This document shows, piece after piece, positions 1 to 7,983 of a DNA stretch of 64,000 nucleotides. The notes below the pieces were generated by a model. The model did no database searches. It saw only the letters and a list, made by a program, of their open reading frames with translations, and was not told where the DNA came from. Position 1 is the first letter of the stretch. Each line of letters starts with the position of its first letter. The DNA comes from Agromyces larvae (GTDB lineage: Bacteria > Actinomycetota > Actinomycetes > Actinomycetales > Microbacteriaceae), in assembly GCF_022811705.1 (NCBI RefSeq), contig NZ_CP094528.1:3658001-3722000 (forward strand), read 5' to 3'. A program made the position numbers and the translations under genes.

Positions 1-42
1 TCGCGCTGACCCCGACGCGTGGCGTCCTCGCGGGCGTGGGCA

Positions 43-48
43 TAGGGT
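43..48 (+). promoter_or_regulatory. -10 box of a leaderless promoter
   Basis: TAGGGT lies exactly six bases before the ATG at 55, with no purine-rich ribosome site between. This spacing puts the transcription start at or next to the initiation codon. Confidence 0.5.
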
Positions 49-54
49 GCGGGT

Positions 55-789
55 ATGCACCGGTTGCAGGGCAGGACGCGTGTACTCGGATCGATGATCG
101 CGGTCACCGCCGCGGTCGCGCTCGGCCTGTCGGCCTGCGCACCGCCGTCGGGCGGCACGAACGGCGGGGGTGCGACGGAGGGGCAGGTCACCGCGGATGC
201 TCCGCGCGGCGTCGTCGACGACGCGTTCCAGACGGGCGAGGGTGCGGTCGTGGTCGACCTGTACAGCGACGCGTCGTGCCCGCACTGCCGCGACTTCGAC
301 GCGACCGCGGCCGAGGAGCTGCAGGCCCGGATCGACGCCGGCGAGGTCACCTACCGCCTGCATCCGATGAACTACGTGAGCGCGAAGCGCGCTGACGACA
401 CCGACTTCTCGACGCGTGTCATGAACCTGCTCGCCGTCGCCAGCGACCACGGGCAGGCCGACGCGATTCCGGCGGTGTACTCGGCGCTGGTCGCGGCGCA
501 GGCGCCGACCCTCGACGACCCGATGCCCGACGACGACGAGCTCGTCGACCTCGCCCAGGGCGCCGGGCTCGAGGTCGACGACGAGATGCGCGACGAGATC
601 GCCGACGGCGTCTGGGCCGCCTGGGTGCAGGCCGTCAACGACCGCGCGGTCGGGCAGCCGATCGGCGACACCGGCGAGACGCTCTCGGGCGTGCCGACGC
701 TGCTGATCGACGGCACCCGGTTCGATATCCGGGCGGACGGCACCGACCTCGCGCGCCTGCAGCAGACGCTCGACGCCGCGACCGGCTGA
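55..789 (+). CDS. DsbA-like thioredoxin-fold lipoprotein
   Basis: Predicted exported thiol-disulfide protein of 244 residues. A hydrophobic signal ends in a lipobox (LSAC, Cys28), so it should be lipid-anchored on the outer face of the membrane. A Gly/Thr-rich linker precedes a thioredoxin fold with a CPHC active site (Cys75/Cys78) and a C-terminal GVPT segment that supplies the cis-proline loop. This is the usual layout of the DsbA/Thioredoxin_4 family in actinobacteria. The start at 55 fits a leaderless transcript (TAGGGT six bases upstream). Met14 (94) is an alternative that still keeps the signal peptide. No partner such as VKOR/DsbB is adjacent, so whether it oxidises or isomerises substrates is open. 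Confidence 0.85.
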   Translation: MHRLQGRTRVLGSMIAVTAAVALGLSACAPPSGGTNGGGATEGQVTADAPRGVVDDAFQTGEGAVVVDLYSDASCPHCRDFDATAAEELQARIDAGEVTYRLHPMNYVSAKRADDTDFSTRVMNLLAVASDHGQADAIPAVYSALVAAQAPTLDDPMPDDDELVDLAQGAGLEVDDEMRDEIADGVWAAWVQAVNDRAVGQPIGDTGETLSGVPTLLIDGTRFDIRADGTDLARLQQTLDAATG

Positions 790-840
790 CGGCGCCGCGG
801 TCGAGGGAGCGCGCCGACGGCGTTCGCGCGAGGCATCCGC

Positions 841-1143
841 TCAGCTGACGATGCGGAACTCGTGCTCGCCGGTCGCCTCGACCGGCGCGACCTCGATGCG
901 GGTGACCTCGGAGCCGGGCGGCCCGGCCTCGAGGCGGCGCAGCATGGTCGCCACGGATGCCTCGTCGCCCTCGATCTCGGCCGCCACCGTGCCGTCGGGC
1001 AGATTGCGCACCCAGCCGGCGACGCCGAGCCGCCGGGCGTGCTTGCGCGCGAGGTACCGGTAGCCGACGCCCTGCACCCGCCCGTGCACGACGACGTGTC
1101 GGCGCACGGGCGGGGTGGGCTCGGACTCGCGGGGCACGCTCAC
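841..1143 (-). CDS. acyP: Acylphosphatase
   Basis: A 100-residue acylphosphatase that hydrolyses the carboxyl-phosphate bond of acyl phosphates. The family signature GRVQGVGYR carries the phosphate-binding Arg29. WVRNLPDG carries the catalytic Asn47. Length matches the family (about 90-100). The start is GTG and overlaps the stop of the upstream aldehyde dehydrogenase by four bases (GTGA), so the two are translated from one message. About 14 residues precede the conserved core and look unstructured. Confidence 0.93.
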   Translation of the reverse strand: MSVPRESEPTPPVRRHVVVHGRVQGVGYRYLARKHARRLGVAGWVRNLPDGTVAAEIEGDEASVATMLRRLEAGPPGSEVTRIEVAPVEATGEHEFRIVS

Positions 1144-2504
1144 CCGATGCGGATGAGCTTCTTGTTCACGAACTCATCGGCGCCGAGGCGGCCCATCTCG
1201 CGGCCGGTGCCGCTGCGCTTCACGCCGCCGAACGGCAGCTCGGCGCCGTCGGCGAGCACGACATTCACGAACACCATGCCGGCCTCGATGCGGTCGGCGA
1301 CCCGCTGCGCCTGCTCGGGGTCGGTCGTGTAGACGTACGAGCCGAGGCCGAACGGGGTGTCGTTCGCGATGCGCACGGCGTCGGCCTCGTCGGCCGCGCG
1401 GTACACCTGGGCGACCGGGCCGAAGAACTCCTCCTTCGACGCCGGGTTCTCGGGCGTGACATCCGTCAGCACCGTCGTCTCGAAGAACGCGCCGTCGCGG
1501 CTGCCGCCGCGCACCAGCTTCGCACCGTGCTCGACGGCGCGCTTGACCTGCTCGTCGAGGTTCTCGGCCGCCTTCAGCGACGACAGCGGCCCGAGCGCGG
1601 TGTCGGCCGACGTCGGGTCGCCGGTCTCGACCTCGGCGAGCTTCGCCGTGAACTTCTCGAGGAACGGCTCGTACAGGTCGTCGACCACGATGAAGCGCTT
1701 GGCCGCGTTGCACGACTGCCCGCTGTTGTCGAGGCGCGCGTCGACGGCGTGCTGCACCGCCTCGTCGAGGTCGTCGGTCGACAGCAGGATGAACGGGTCG
1801 CTGCCGCCGAGCTCCAGGACGACCTTCTTCAGGTGCCGGCCCGCGATCTCGGCGACCGCGGCCCCGGCCCGCTCGGAGCCGGTCAGCGACACGCCCTGCA
1901 CGCGCGGGTCGGCGATGACCTGCTCGATCTGGTCGTGCGAGGCGTAGATGTTGACGTACGCGCCCGCGGGGAACCCGGCGTCGTGGAAGATCTCGGCGAT
2001 CGCCGCAGCCGACTCGGGGCACTGCTCGGCGTGCTTCAGCAGGATCGTGTTGCCGATCACCAGGTTCGGGCCGGCGAAGCGGGCGACCTGGTAGTACGGG
2101 AAGTTCCACGGCATGATGCCGAGCAGCACGCCGAGCGGCGAGCGGCGCACGACCGCGGTGCCGTCGCCGGCGAGCAGCTCGATCGGCTCGTCCTTCGTGA
2201 AGTCGGCGGCGTGATCGGCGTAGTACTCGTAGATCGCGCCGGCGAAGTCGACCTCGCCGAGCGCCTGCTCGATGGGCTTGCCCATCTCGCGCACGATGAT
2301 CTCGGCGAGCTGCTGACGGCGTTCGACGTGCAGTTCGCCGACGCGGCGGATGAGGGCCGCGCGCTCGTCGACCGTCGTCGTCGGCACCCACTCGCGAGAC
2401 GCGGCGTGCGCGGCGGCGATCGCGTCGGCCAGCTCGGCGTCGGTGATCGTCGGGTAGGTCTTGATCGTCTCTCCGGTAGCCGGATTGACCACGGCGTAGC
2501 TCAT
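1140..2504 (-). CDS. NAD(P)-dependent semialdehyde dehydrogenase (GabD-like)
   Basis: 454-residue aldehyde dehydrogenase, closest in feel to succinate-semialdehyde dehydrogenases. It shows the catalytic cysteine motif NSGQSCNAAKRF, the glutamate motif LELGGSDPF, and MPWNFPYYQV in the cofactor-binding region. The ATG at 2504 is chosen because AGAAGGAG lies just upstream and the protein then begins with the usual MSYAVVNPATGE. Further upstream the frame is not conserved-looking. It is divergent from a CoA-transferase/acyl-CoA-dehydrogenase pair. Together they could run glutarate semialdehyde to glutarate to glutaryl-CoA to crotonyl-CoA, so the substrate may be the C5 rather than the C4 semialdehyde. 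Substrate choice is an inference. Confidence 0.88.
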   Translation of the reverse strand: MSYAVVNPATGETIKTYPTITDAELADAIAAAHAASREWVPTTTVDERAALIRRVGELHVERRQQLAEIIVREMGKPIEQALGEVDFAGAIYEYYADHAADFTKDEPIELLAGDGTAVVRRSPLGVLLGIMPWNFPYYQVARFAGPNLVIGNTILLKHAEQCPESAAAIAEIFHDAGFPAGAYVNIYASHDQIEQVIADPRVQGVSLTGSERAGAAVAEIAGRHLKKVVLELGGSDPFILLSTDDLDEAVQHAVDARLDNSGQSCNAAKRFIVVDDLYEPFLEKFTAKLAEVETGDPTSADTALGPLSSLKAAENLDEQVKRAVEHGAKLVRGGSRDGAFFETTVLTDVTPENPASKEEFFGPVAQVYRAADEADAVRIANDTPFGLGSYVYTTDPEQAQRVADRIEAGMVFVNVVLADGAELPFGGVKRSGTGREMGRLGADEFVNKKLIRIG

Positions 2505-2699
2505 GGTGCTCCTTCTCAGACGGTGCACGACCGGGCCGGAACGGGCGTCGATGCACACTCGGGGCCACCAGCCTATGCCGACGCGGGCGCCGCGGGAACT
2601 CGCCGGAACGGCGCATCCGAGGCATCCGTTCGACGCGCGGTACACCCGGCCGCACCCCGCCCGCCGGTATCGTGGCGAGCGCCGGCCGAGGAGGACGCG

Positions 2700-3872
2700 A
2701 TGACGGGTCGCAGGGTGCTCGACGACGTGCGCGTCGCCGACTTCTCACGCGTGCTCGCCGGCCCGTACGCGACCATGCTGCTGGCCGACTTCGGCGCCGA
2801 CGTGGTGAAGATCGAACCGCCCGACGGCGACGAGACGCGCCGGTGGCGGCCCCCGGTCGATGCGACCGGGGCGTCGACCTACTTCGGCAGCGTCAACCGC
2901 GGCAAGCGGTCGGTCGCGCTCGACCTGACGGATGCCGCGCAGCGCGCCGAGGCGCAGCGGCTGGCCGCGACGGCCGACGTCGTGATCGACAACTTCCGGC
3001 CGGGGGTGATGGCGCGGTTCGGGCTGGACCGTGCCGCGCTCGCCGCGGTGAACCCGCGGGTCGTCACGTGCTCGATCACCGGGTTCGGCGGCGGGGTCGG
3101 GGCGGCGCTGGCCGGCTACGACCTGCTCGTGCAGGCGGTCGGCGGGCTGATGAGCATCACCGGCGAGGCCGACGGGCCGCCGACGAAGGCGGGCGTGGCG
3201 CTCGTCGACGTGCTGACGGGGCAGAACGCGCTCGCGGGCATCCTGCTCGCGCTGCGCGAGCGCGACCGCACCGGCGCGGGCCAGCACGTCGAGGTCACCC
3301 TGCTCGGCTCGCTGCTCTCGGCCCTCGTCAACCAGGCCGGTGCGGCGCTCGCGACCGGGGAGGCGCCCGGCCGGCTCGGCAACGCGCACCCGAGCATCGC
3401 GCCGTACGCGGTGTTCCGCGCGGCCGACCGCGACCTCGTCATCGCGGTCGGCACCGATCGGCAGTTCCGCACCCTCGCCCGGCTGATCGGTCGCCCCGGG
3501 CTGGCCGACGATGCGCGCTTCGCGACCAACCCCGACCGGGTCGCGCACCGCGACGAGCTGAGCGCGGCGCTGACCGATGCGCTCGCCGCCGCACCCGCGG
3601 CCGAATGGGTCGGGGTGCTCGGCGACGCCGGGGTGCCGGCCGGCCTCGTGCACGACGTGGTCGAGGCGATCGGGTACGCCGAACGGCTCGGGCTCGACCC
3701 GGTGGTGCGGTTCGGCCGCGCGGCGGGCGCGGCGGGCATCGCGAACCCGATCGAGCTGTCGGCGACCCCGGCCGAGTACCGCAGCGCCCCGCCCCGCCTC
3801 GACGCCGACGGGCCGTCGCCCGCCTGGCACGAGGCATCCGCCCCGCCCGCCCACCGGAAGGAACGACCATGA
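2700..3872 (+). CDS. CaiB/BaiF (class III) CoA-transferase
   Basis: 390-residue family III CoA-transferase, cytosolic, moving CoA between carboxylic acids through an aspartyl-CoA intermediate. Family marks are DFSRVLAGPYATMLLADFGADVVKIE at the N-terminus (two adjoining motifs), NRGKRSVALDL, and the probable nucleophile Asp170 in VALVDVLTG. The ATG at 2700 follows GAGGAC. Its TGA overlaps the ATG of the next gene by four bases, so it is co-translated with a glutaryl-CoA-dehydrogenase-like enzyme. That pairing is typical of glutarate activation (compare human SUGCT with GCDH). Substrate is inferred from this context only. Confidence 0.88.
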   Translation: MTGRRVLDDVRVADFSRVLAGPYATMLLADFGADVVKIEPPDGDETRRWRPPVDATGASTYFGSVNRGKRSVALDLTDAAQRAEAQRLAATADVVIDNFRPGVMARFGLDRAALAAVNPRVVTCSITGFGGGVGAALAGYDLLVQAVGGLMSITGEADGPPTKAGVALVDVLTGQNALAGILLALRERDRTGAGQHVEVTLLGSLLSALVNQAGAALATGEAPGRLGNAHPSIAPYAVFRAADRDLVIAVGTDRQFRTLARLIGRPGLADDARFATNPDRVAHRDELSAALTDALAAAPAAEWVGVLGDAGVPAGLVHDVVEAIGYAERLGLDPVVRFGRAAGAAGIANPIELSATPAEYRSAPPRLDADGPSPAWHEASAPPAHRKERP

Positions 3873-5095
3873 CCGCGGCCGCCCGCATCGACGAACTGCT
3901 CGCCATCGACGCGCTGCTCACCGACGAGGAGCGCGGCTGGCGCGACAAGGCGCGCGCCTTCGTGCGCGAGCACGTGCTGCCGACCATCGCCGACGACTAC
4001 GAGCAGGCGCGGTTCCGCGTCGAGCTCGCGCACGAACTGGGCGACGGCGGATTCCTCGGCATGCACCTGAGCGGCTTCGGCTGCGCCGGGGCTGGCGCCG
4101 TCGCCTACGGGCTGGTGTGCCACGAACTCGAGTTCGGCGACTCGGGGCTGCGCACGTTCGCGTCGGTGCAGGGGTCGCTCGCGATGAGCGCGATCCGCAA
4201 GCACGGCTCCGACGAGCAGCGCTGGAAGTGGCTGCCCAGCATGGCCGCGGGCGAGACGATCGGATGCTTCGCCCTCACCGAGCCGCAGGGCGGCAGCGAT
4301 CCCGCGGCGATGACCACCACCGCGCGGCGGGACGGCGACGGTTGGGTGCTCGACGGGCGCAAGCGCTGGATCGGGCTCGCCTCGCTCGCCGACGTCGCGA
4401 TCGTGTGGGCGAAGGCGGTCGACGGGAGCGAGACGGATGCGTCGGAGCCCGGCACGTCCGACGCGGCGGCCGCTGGCGGCAGCGCGGTGCGCGGGTTCAT
4501 CGTGCCGACCTCGACGCCGGGGTTCACGGCGACCCCCATCCCGGGCAAGCTGTCGATGCGCGCGTCGGTGCAGTGCGATGTCGTGCTCGACGGGGTGCGC
4601 CTGCCCGACGATGCACTGCTGCCCGGGGCATCCGGCCTGTCGGGCCCGTTCTCGTGCCTGAACGAAGCCCGCTACGGCATCGTGTGGGGTGCGCTCGGCG
4701 CCGCGCGCGCCTGCCTCGAGGCGGCGCTCGACCGCGCGGTGTCGCGCGAGGTGTTCGGCCGGCCGATCGGCGGGTACCAGCTCACGCAGGCCAAGCTCGC
4801 CGACCTCGTCGTCGAGTACCAGAAGGGCATGCTGCTCGCGCTGCACCTCGGGCGGCTGAAGGAGGCCGGCCGGCTCACGCCCGCGCAGATCTCGACGGGC
4901 AAGCTGAACAGCGTGCGCGAGGCGCTGCGGATCGCGCACGAGTGCCGCACGATCCTCGGCGGCGACGGCATCACGGCGGAGTTCCCGGTGATGCGGCACG
5001 CGGCGAACCTCGAGTCGGTGCGCACGTACGAGGGCACCGACGAGATCCACCAGCTCGTGATCGGCCGGGCGCTGACGGGGCTGAACGCGTTCTGA
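3869..5095 (+). CDS. Acyl-CoA dehydrogenase, glutaryl-CoA dehydrogenase type
   Basis: 408-residue FAD-dependent acyl-CoA dehydrogenase. CFALTEPQGGSDP is the flavin/substrate loop. The C-terminus reads YEGTDEIHQLVIGRALTG, with Glu388 as the likely catalytic base. The ending GRALTGLNAF closely parallels glutaryl-CoA dehydrogenases (GRAITGxxAF), which oxidise and decarboxylate glutaryl-CoA to crotonyl-CoA. A low-complexity Ser/Ala/Gly insert (residues about 189-208) interrupts the middle beta-domain and is probably a surface loop. Starts four bases inside the CoA-transferase. An inverted repeat follows the stop. The glutaryl-CoA call is good but not proven without the decarboxylation-specific residues. 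Confidence 0.85.
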   Translation: MTAAARIDELLAIDALLTDEERGWRDKARAFVREHVLPTIADDYEQARFRVELAHELGDGGFLGMHLSGFGCAGAGAVAYGLVCHELEFGDSGLRTFASVQGSLAMSAIRKHGSDEQRWKWLPSMAAGETIGCFALTEPQGGSDPAAMTTTARRDGDGWVLDGRKRWIGLASLADVAIVWAKAVDGSETDASEPGTSDAAAAGGSAVRGFIVPTSTPGFTATPIPGKLSMRASVQCDVVLDGVRLPDDALLPGASGLSGPFSCLNEARYGIVWGALGAARACLEAALDRAVSREVFGRPIGGYQLTQAKLADLVVEYQKGMLLALHLGRLKEAGRLTPAQISTGKLNSVREALRIAHECRTILGGDGITAEFPVMRHAANLESVRTYEGTDEIHQLVIGRALTGLNAF

Positions 5096-5124
5096 CGTCG
5101 GTCGGACCCGCCCGCTCGCGATGC

Positions 5125-5182
5125 AGGCACCGTGTGCCGTCCGAGGGAGTGCCGACGGTGCCGCGGACTGAACACGGTGCCT
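5125..5182. terminator. Long imperfect hairpin after acyl-CoA dehydrogenase
   Basis: AGGCACCGTGT (5125-5135) pairs perfectly with ACACGGTGCCT (5172-5182), and CCGTC/GACGG can pair inside. It sits 30 bases past the stop. No U-tract follows, as is usual in such GC-rich genomes. Confidence 0.45.
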
Positions 5183-5222
5183 TCGGCGGGGCGTGAGCCG
5201 CGGGCCACCGCGCGCGGCCGCG

Positions 5223-5228
5223 TACCGT
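5223..5228 (+). promoter_or_regulatory. -10 box of a leaderless promoter
   Basis: TACCGT ends six bases before the ATG at 5235 and there is no Shine-Dalgarno sequence. Confidence 0.5.
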
Positions 5229-5234
5229 GGAGTC

Positions 5235-5957
5235 ATGTCCCCGCGCACCGCGCGCCGGCTCCTCGGCGGAACCCGACTCGCCGTCGCGGCCGTCGAGATC
5301 GTCGCGCTGGTGGGCAACTTCGAGTACGTGCTCGGGTTCCGGCTGTTCGCGACCGCGAACTTCTTCAGCTACTTCACCGTGCAGTCGGCGTTCGCCGCGG
5401 TCGTGGTGCTCATCGTGGCCGGATGGTTGGCGCTCACCGCCCCGAAGGATCCGCCGTGGCTCGGGGTGGTGCGCACGTGCGTCACGGTCTACGTGATCGT
5501 GTCGGGCATCGTGTTCGGGGTGATCGTCGTGCAGGCGTCGTCGTATGCGTACCGGGTCGACGTGCCCTGGTCGGACACGCTGCTGCACTTCGTCGTGCCC
5601 GCGCTCATCGGCCTCACGTGGACCGTCGACAGCATCCTCGCGGTGAATCCGCCCGTGCCGTGGACGACGGTCGGATGGGTGCTGCTGTTCCCGGCGGCGT
5701 GGCTGGTGTTCGCGCTCTGGCGCGGATCGGACGTGGGCTGGTACCCGTACTTCTTCCTCGACGAGACGCAGGTGGGCGGCTGGCCGGGGGTCGTGTTCTG
5801 GTGCCTCGTGTGCCTGGTGATCTTCCTCGCCGTGACGGCGCTGCTCGTCACGGTCAACCGGTGGCTGTGGCGAAGGGCGCGAGCGCGGCGAGCACCTCGT
5901 CTTGGAACTCGTCGTCGTCCAGCGACTCCAGTCGCGTCGCCTGCGTCGCGGCGATGA
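5235..5957 (+). CDS. Pr6Pr-family integral membrane protein
   Basis: 240-residue polytopic membrane protein with about six hydrophobic helices. FFSYFTVQS near residue 45, and DxxLHFVVP and GWYPYFFLD further on, are typical of the Pr6Pr/FAR-17a-like family, whose role is unknown. The ATG at 5235 is chosen over an upstream frame because it sits six bases after TACCGT. The last 30 or so residues are arginine/proline-rich and are simply the antisense of the amine oxidase 3' end. The two genes overlap tail to tail by 104 bases, so the natural stop may have been lost. Confidence 0.8.
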   Translation: MSPRTARRLLGGTRLAVAAVEIVALVGNFEYVLGFRLFATANFFSYFTVQSAFAAVVVLIVAGWLALTAPKDPPWLGVVRTCVTVYVIVSGIVFGVIVVQASSYAYRVDVPWSDTLLHFVVPALIGLTWTVDSILAVNPPVPWTTVGWVLLFPAAWLVFALWRGSDVGWYPYFFLDETQVGGWPGVVFWCLVCLVIFLAVTALLVTVNRWLWRRARARRAPRLGTRRRPATPVASPASRR

Positions 5958-7368
5958 CGCCGACGATGACGGGCTCGCCGGTGCCGCGGCCGACGTCGAG
6001 CCACGCCGCGACGGTCGGGCTCGAGCCGACGACGGTGAGTACGTCGGGCGTCGGCGCCGCGGCGTCGGCGTCGGGCATCGCGGCCGCCTCGTCGGCGCTC
6101 GGCACGTCGGTGCGCCAGAACGCCTCCTCGAACCGCAGCCACACGGTGTCGAGCTGCCCCACGCCGAGCAGCGAGATCGCGCGCTGGTGGGTGAGCGGCA
6201 GCCGCGGCTCGAACCGGATCGTCGAGGTCTTCAGCACGCCGAGCGGGGCGGTGACGATCACCCGGTCGGCCGTGATCGACTCGCCCGTGTCGAGCCGCAG
6301 GCTCACCCGCTCGTCGGTGTAGGCGATGCGGGTGACGGTGCTCGACACGGCGATGTCGACCTCGGCGGTGAGGTCGTCGACGACGTCGCCGAGCCGGCCC
6401 TGCACGAGCCGGAGGGTGCGGCCCAGCCGGTCGCGGTCGACGCTCGCGGCCGAGACCCGCGTGGTGGTCGCCCCGGTGGCGACCTCCACGCCGCTCGAGA
6501 TCGCGTGCGCGAGCCAGTCGGTCGCGCGCACGCCGTGCTCGTCGGGGTCGGTCGGCAGTGCGGCGGTCGCGCCCGAGTCGACGAGGGCGGTCGCGACCGA
6601 CACGTCCTGGGGCTGGGCGAGCGCCCAGTTGTGCGCGTCGGCGAGGGCCGCGACGCCGACCGGGTCGATCGGCACCCACGCGCCGTCGGTCGCGAGCGCC
6701 GTGGCCGGCACATCGATCAGCCGGGTGTCGACGGACGCCTCGTCGAGCAGGTCGTCGACCGCCTCGGCGTCCGCGCCGACGAAGAGGGCGCCGAGTTGGG
6801 CGGACCCGCCGAACGCGTCGTCGTCGATCGAGTGGACGCGTCCGCCGGCGCGGTCGCGCGCTTCGACGACGACGACCCGGATGCCACGGCCCACCAGTGC
6901 GTTCGCGGCGGTGAGCCCGGCGAGCCCGGCGCCGACGACCACCACGCGTTCGCCCTCGCCGGTGCGAGCCGCGACGGCCGCGGCGGCCGCCTCGCCCGAG
7001 GCGATCGCGCCCTGCATGGTGCCGGGCGCATCGGTCGAGCAGGCCTCGCCGGCGAACCAGAGCCGGTCGCGCACCGGGCGGGACAGTGCGACCCGGAGAC
7101 GCTCGGTTCCGCCGACGTCGGCGTAGCTGATGGCGCCGCGGGCGAACGGGTCGGCGCCCCAGCGCGATCGCCGCATGGCGATGAGGCGGGGCAGGCCGTC
7201 GGGCCCCGGGCGCGGGGTGAAGGCGGGCGACGGCGACGGACTCGGCGAAGCGGTGGGGGAGGACTCGGGGGTGCAGCTCGACAGCGCGACCGTGGTGACC
7301 CCGGCGAGTGCCGCTGCGAGGAAGGTGCGCCGCGGCATCCCCTCGCGCGGTCGCCCCCTGGAGTCCAT
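5854..7368 (-). CDS. Tat lipoprotein flavin amine oxidase, circularly permuted
   Basis: 504-residue FAD amine oxidase. A twin-arginine signal (RRTFL, residues 13-17) ends in a lipobox (LSSC, Cys32), followed by a Ser/Pro linker. The motifs then run in the wrong order. RWGADPFARGAISY (from residue 69) and RLWFAGEACS to PGTMQGAIASGEAA (102-127) normally close an amine oxidase. Here they come before the dinucleotide-binding VVVVGAGLAGL (142-152) and VVVVEARDRAGGR. The protein stops at LDDDEFQDEVLAALAPFA, just where a normal enzyme would continue into RWGxDP. Nothing is missing; the ends are relocated. Tat export fits a cofactor-loaded enzyme. TAGCCT six bases before the ATG suggests a leaderless message. 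Substrate unknown. Confidence 0.85.
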   Translation of the reverse strand: MDSRGRPREGMPRRTFLAAALAGVTTVALSSCTPESSPTASPSPSPSPAFTPRPGPDGLPRLIAMRRSRWGADPFARGAISYADVGGTERLRVALSRPVRDRLWFAGEACSTDAPGTMQGAIASGEAAAAAVAARTGEGERVVVVGAGLAGLTAANALVGRGIRVVVVEARDRAGGRVHSIDDDAFGGSAQLGALFVGADAEAVDDLLDEASVDTRLIDVPATALATDGAWVPIDPVGVAALADAHNWALAQPQDVSVATALVDSGATAALPTDPDEHGVRATDWLAHAISSGVEVATGATTTRVSAASVDRDRLGRTLRLVQGRLGDVVDDLTAEVDIAVSSTVTRIAYTDERVSLRLDTGESITADRVIVTAPLGVLKTSTIRFEPRLPLTHQRAISLLGVGQLDTVWLRFEEAFWRTDVPSADEAAAMPDADAAAPTPDVLTVVGSSPTVAAWLDVGRGTGEPVIVGVIAATQATRLESLDDDEFQDEVLAALAPFATATG

Positions 7369-7374
7369 GGATTC

Positions 7375-7380
7375 AGGCTA
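7375..7380 (-). promoter_or_regulatory. -10 box of a leaderless promoter
   Basis: On the minus strand TAGCCT precedes the amine oxidase ATG by six bases; no ribosome site is visible. Confidence 0.5.
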
Positions 7381-7423
7381 GCCGCGGTTCGCGCGCGGCG
7401 GCGGCTCGTGGCATCCGATCGTT

Positions 7424-7458
7424 ACTTGCTATTGACAAGTGAACTTGCAAAGAGCAAG
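7424..7458. promoter_or_regulatory. Double inverted-repeat operator, probably for the HxlR regulator
   Basis: Two adjacent inverted repeats sit upstream of the VOC gene. ACTTG-7-CAAGT spans 7424-7440 and CTTGC-5-GCAAG spans 7444-7458. They embed TTGACA (7432-7437), a good -35 element. The stretch is much more AT-rich than its surroundings. Binding by the downstream HxlR protein is inferred. Confidence 0.5.
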
Positions 7459-7511
7459 CTAGCCCTCGAACCCGAGGATGACACTCGACACGAATCCCAC
7501 CGGAGGACACC

Positions 7512-7970
7512 ATGACCCTCAGCATCTTCGTCAACATCCCGACGACCGACCTCGAGCGCTCGAAGGCGTTCTACGAGGCGCTCGGCTTCACCGTCAACCC
7601 GCTCTTCACCGACGACAACGCGGCGTGCATCGTGCTGAGCGACACGATCTACTTCATGGTCGTGACCCGCGACTACCTGCAGACCTTCACCGACAAGCCG
7701 ATCATCGACCCGAAGACCGGCGCGCAGACGCAGATCTCGCTCACCCGCGACTCGCGCGAAGCGGTCGACGAGATCGTCGCGAAGGCGCTCGCCGCCGGGG
7801 GTACCGAGCCGCGCGAGGCGCAGGACTACGGCTTCATGTACTCGCGCGACCTGGAGGACCCCGACGGCAACCTCCTCGGGTTCCTCTACATGGACCAGGC
7901 CGCCGCCGAGCAGGGGCCCGATGCGTACCTCGCCCAGCAGGGCGCGGGCACGCCGCAGGCGTCCGCCTGA
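7512..7970 (+). CDS. VOC (glyoxalase/bleomycin-resistance fold) protein
   Basis: 152-residue vicinal-oxygen-chelate protein built of two beta-alpha-beta-beta-beta units. It begins with IFVNIPTTDLERSKAFYEALGF and ends its second module with DLEDPDGNLLGFLYMD, where the Asp/Glu pattern is typical of PhnB/lactoylglutathione-lyase-like members. GGAGG lies seven bases before the ATG. It is followed after 13 bases by an HxlR regulator and preceded by a paired inverted repeat, so expression is probably induced by a small molecule. Metal ligands are not complete enough to name a reaction. Confidence 0.85.
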   Translation: MTLSIFVNIPTTDLERSKAFYEALGFTVNPLFTDDNAACIVLSDTIYFMVVTRDYLQTFTDKPIIDPKTGAQTQISLTRDSREAVDEIVAKALAAGGTEPREAQDYGFMYSRDLEDPDGNLLGFLYMDQAAAEQGPDAYLAQQGAGTPQASA

Positions 7971-7983
7971 GCCGGGCCACCGC

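Noticed and set aside
7441..7451. GAACTTGCAAAG as a RamB box
   Set aside because: It resembles the corynebacterial RamB motif but lacks one T, and is fully explained as part of the double inverted repeat before the HxlR/VOC genes.
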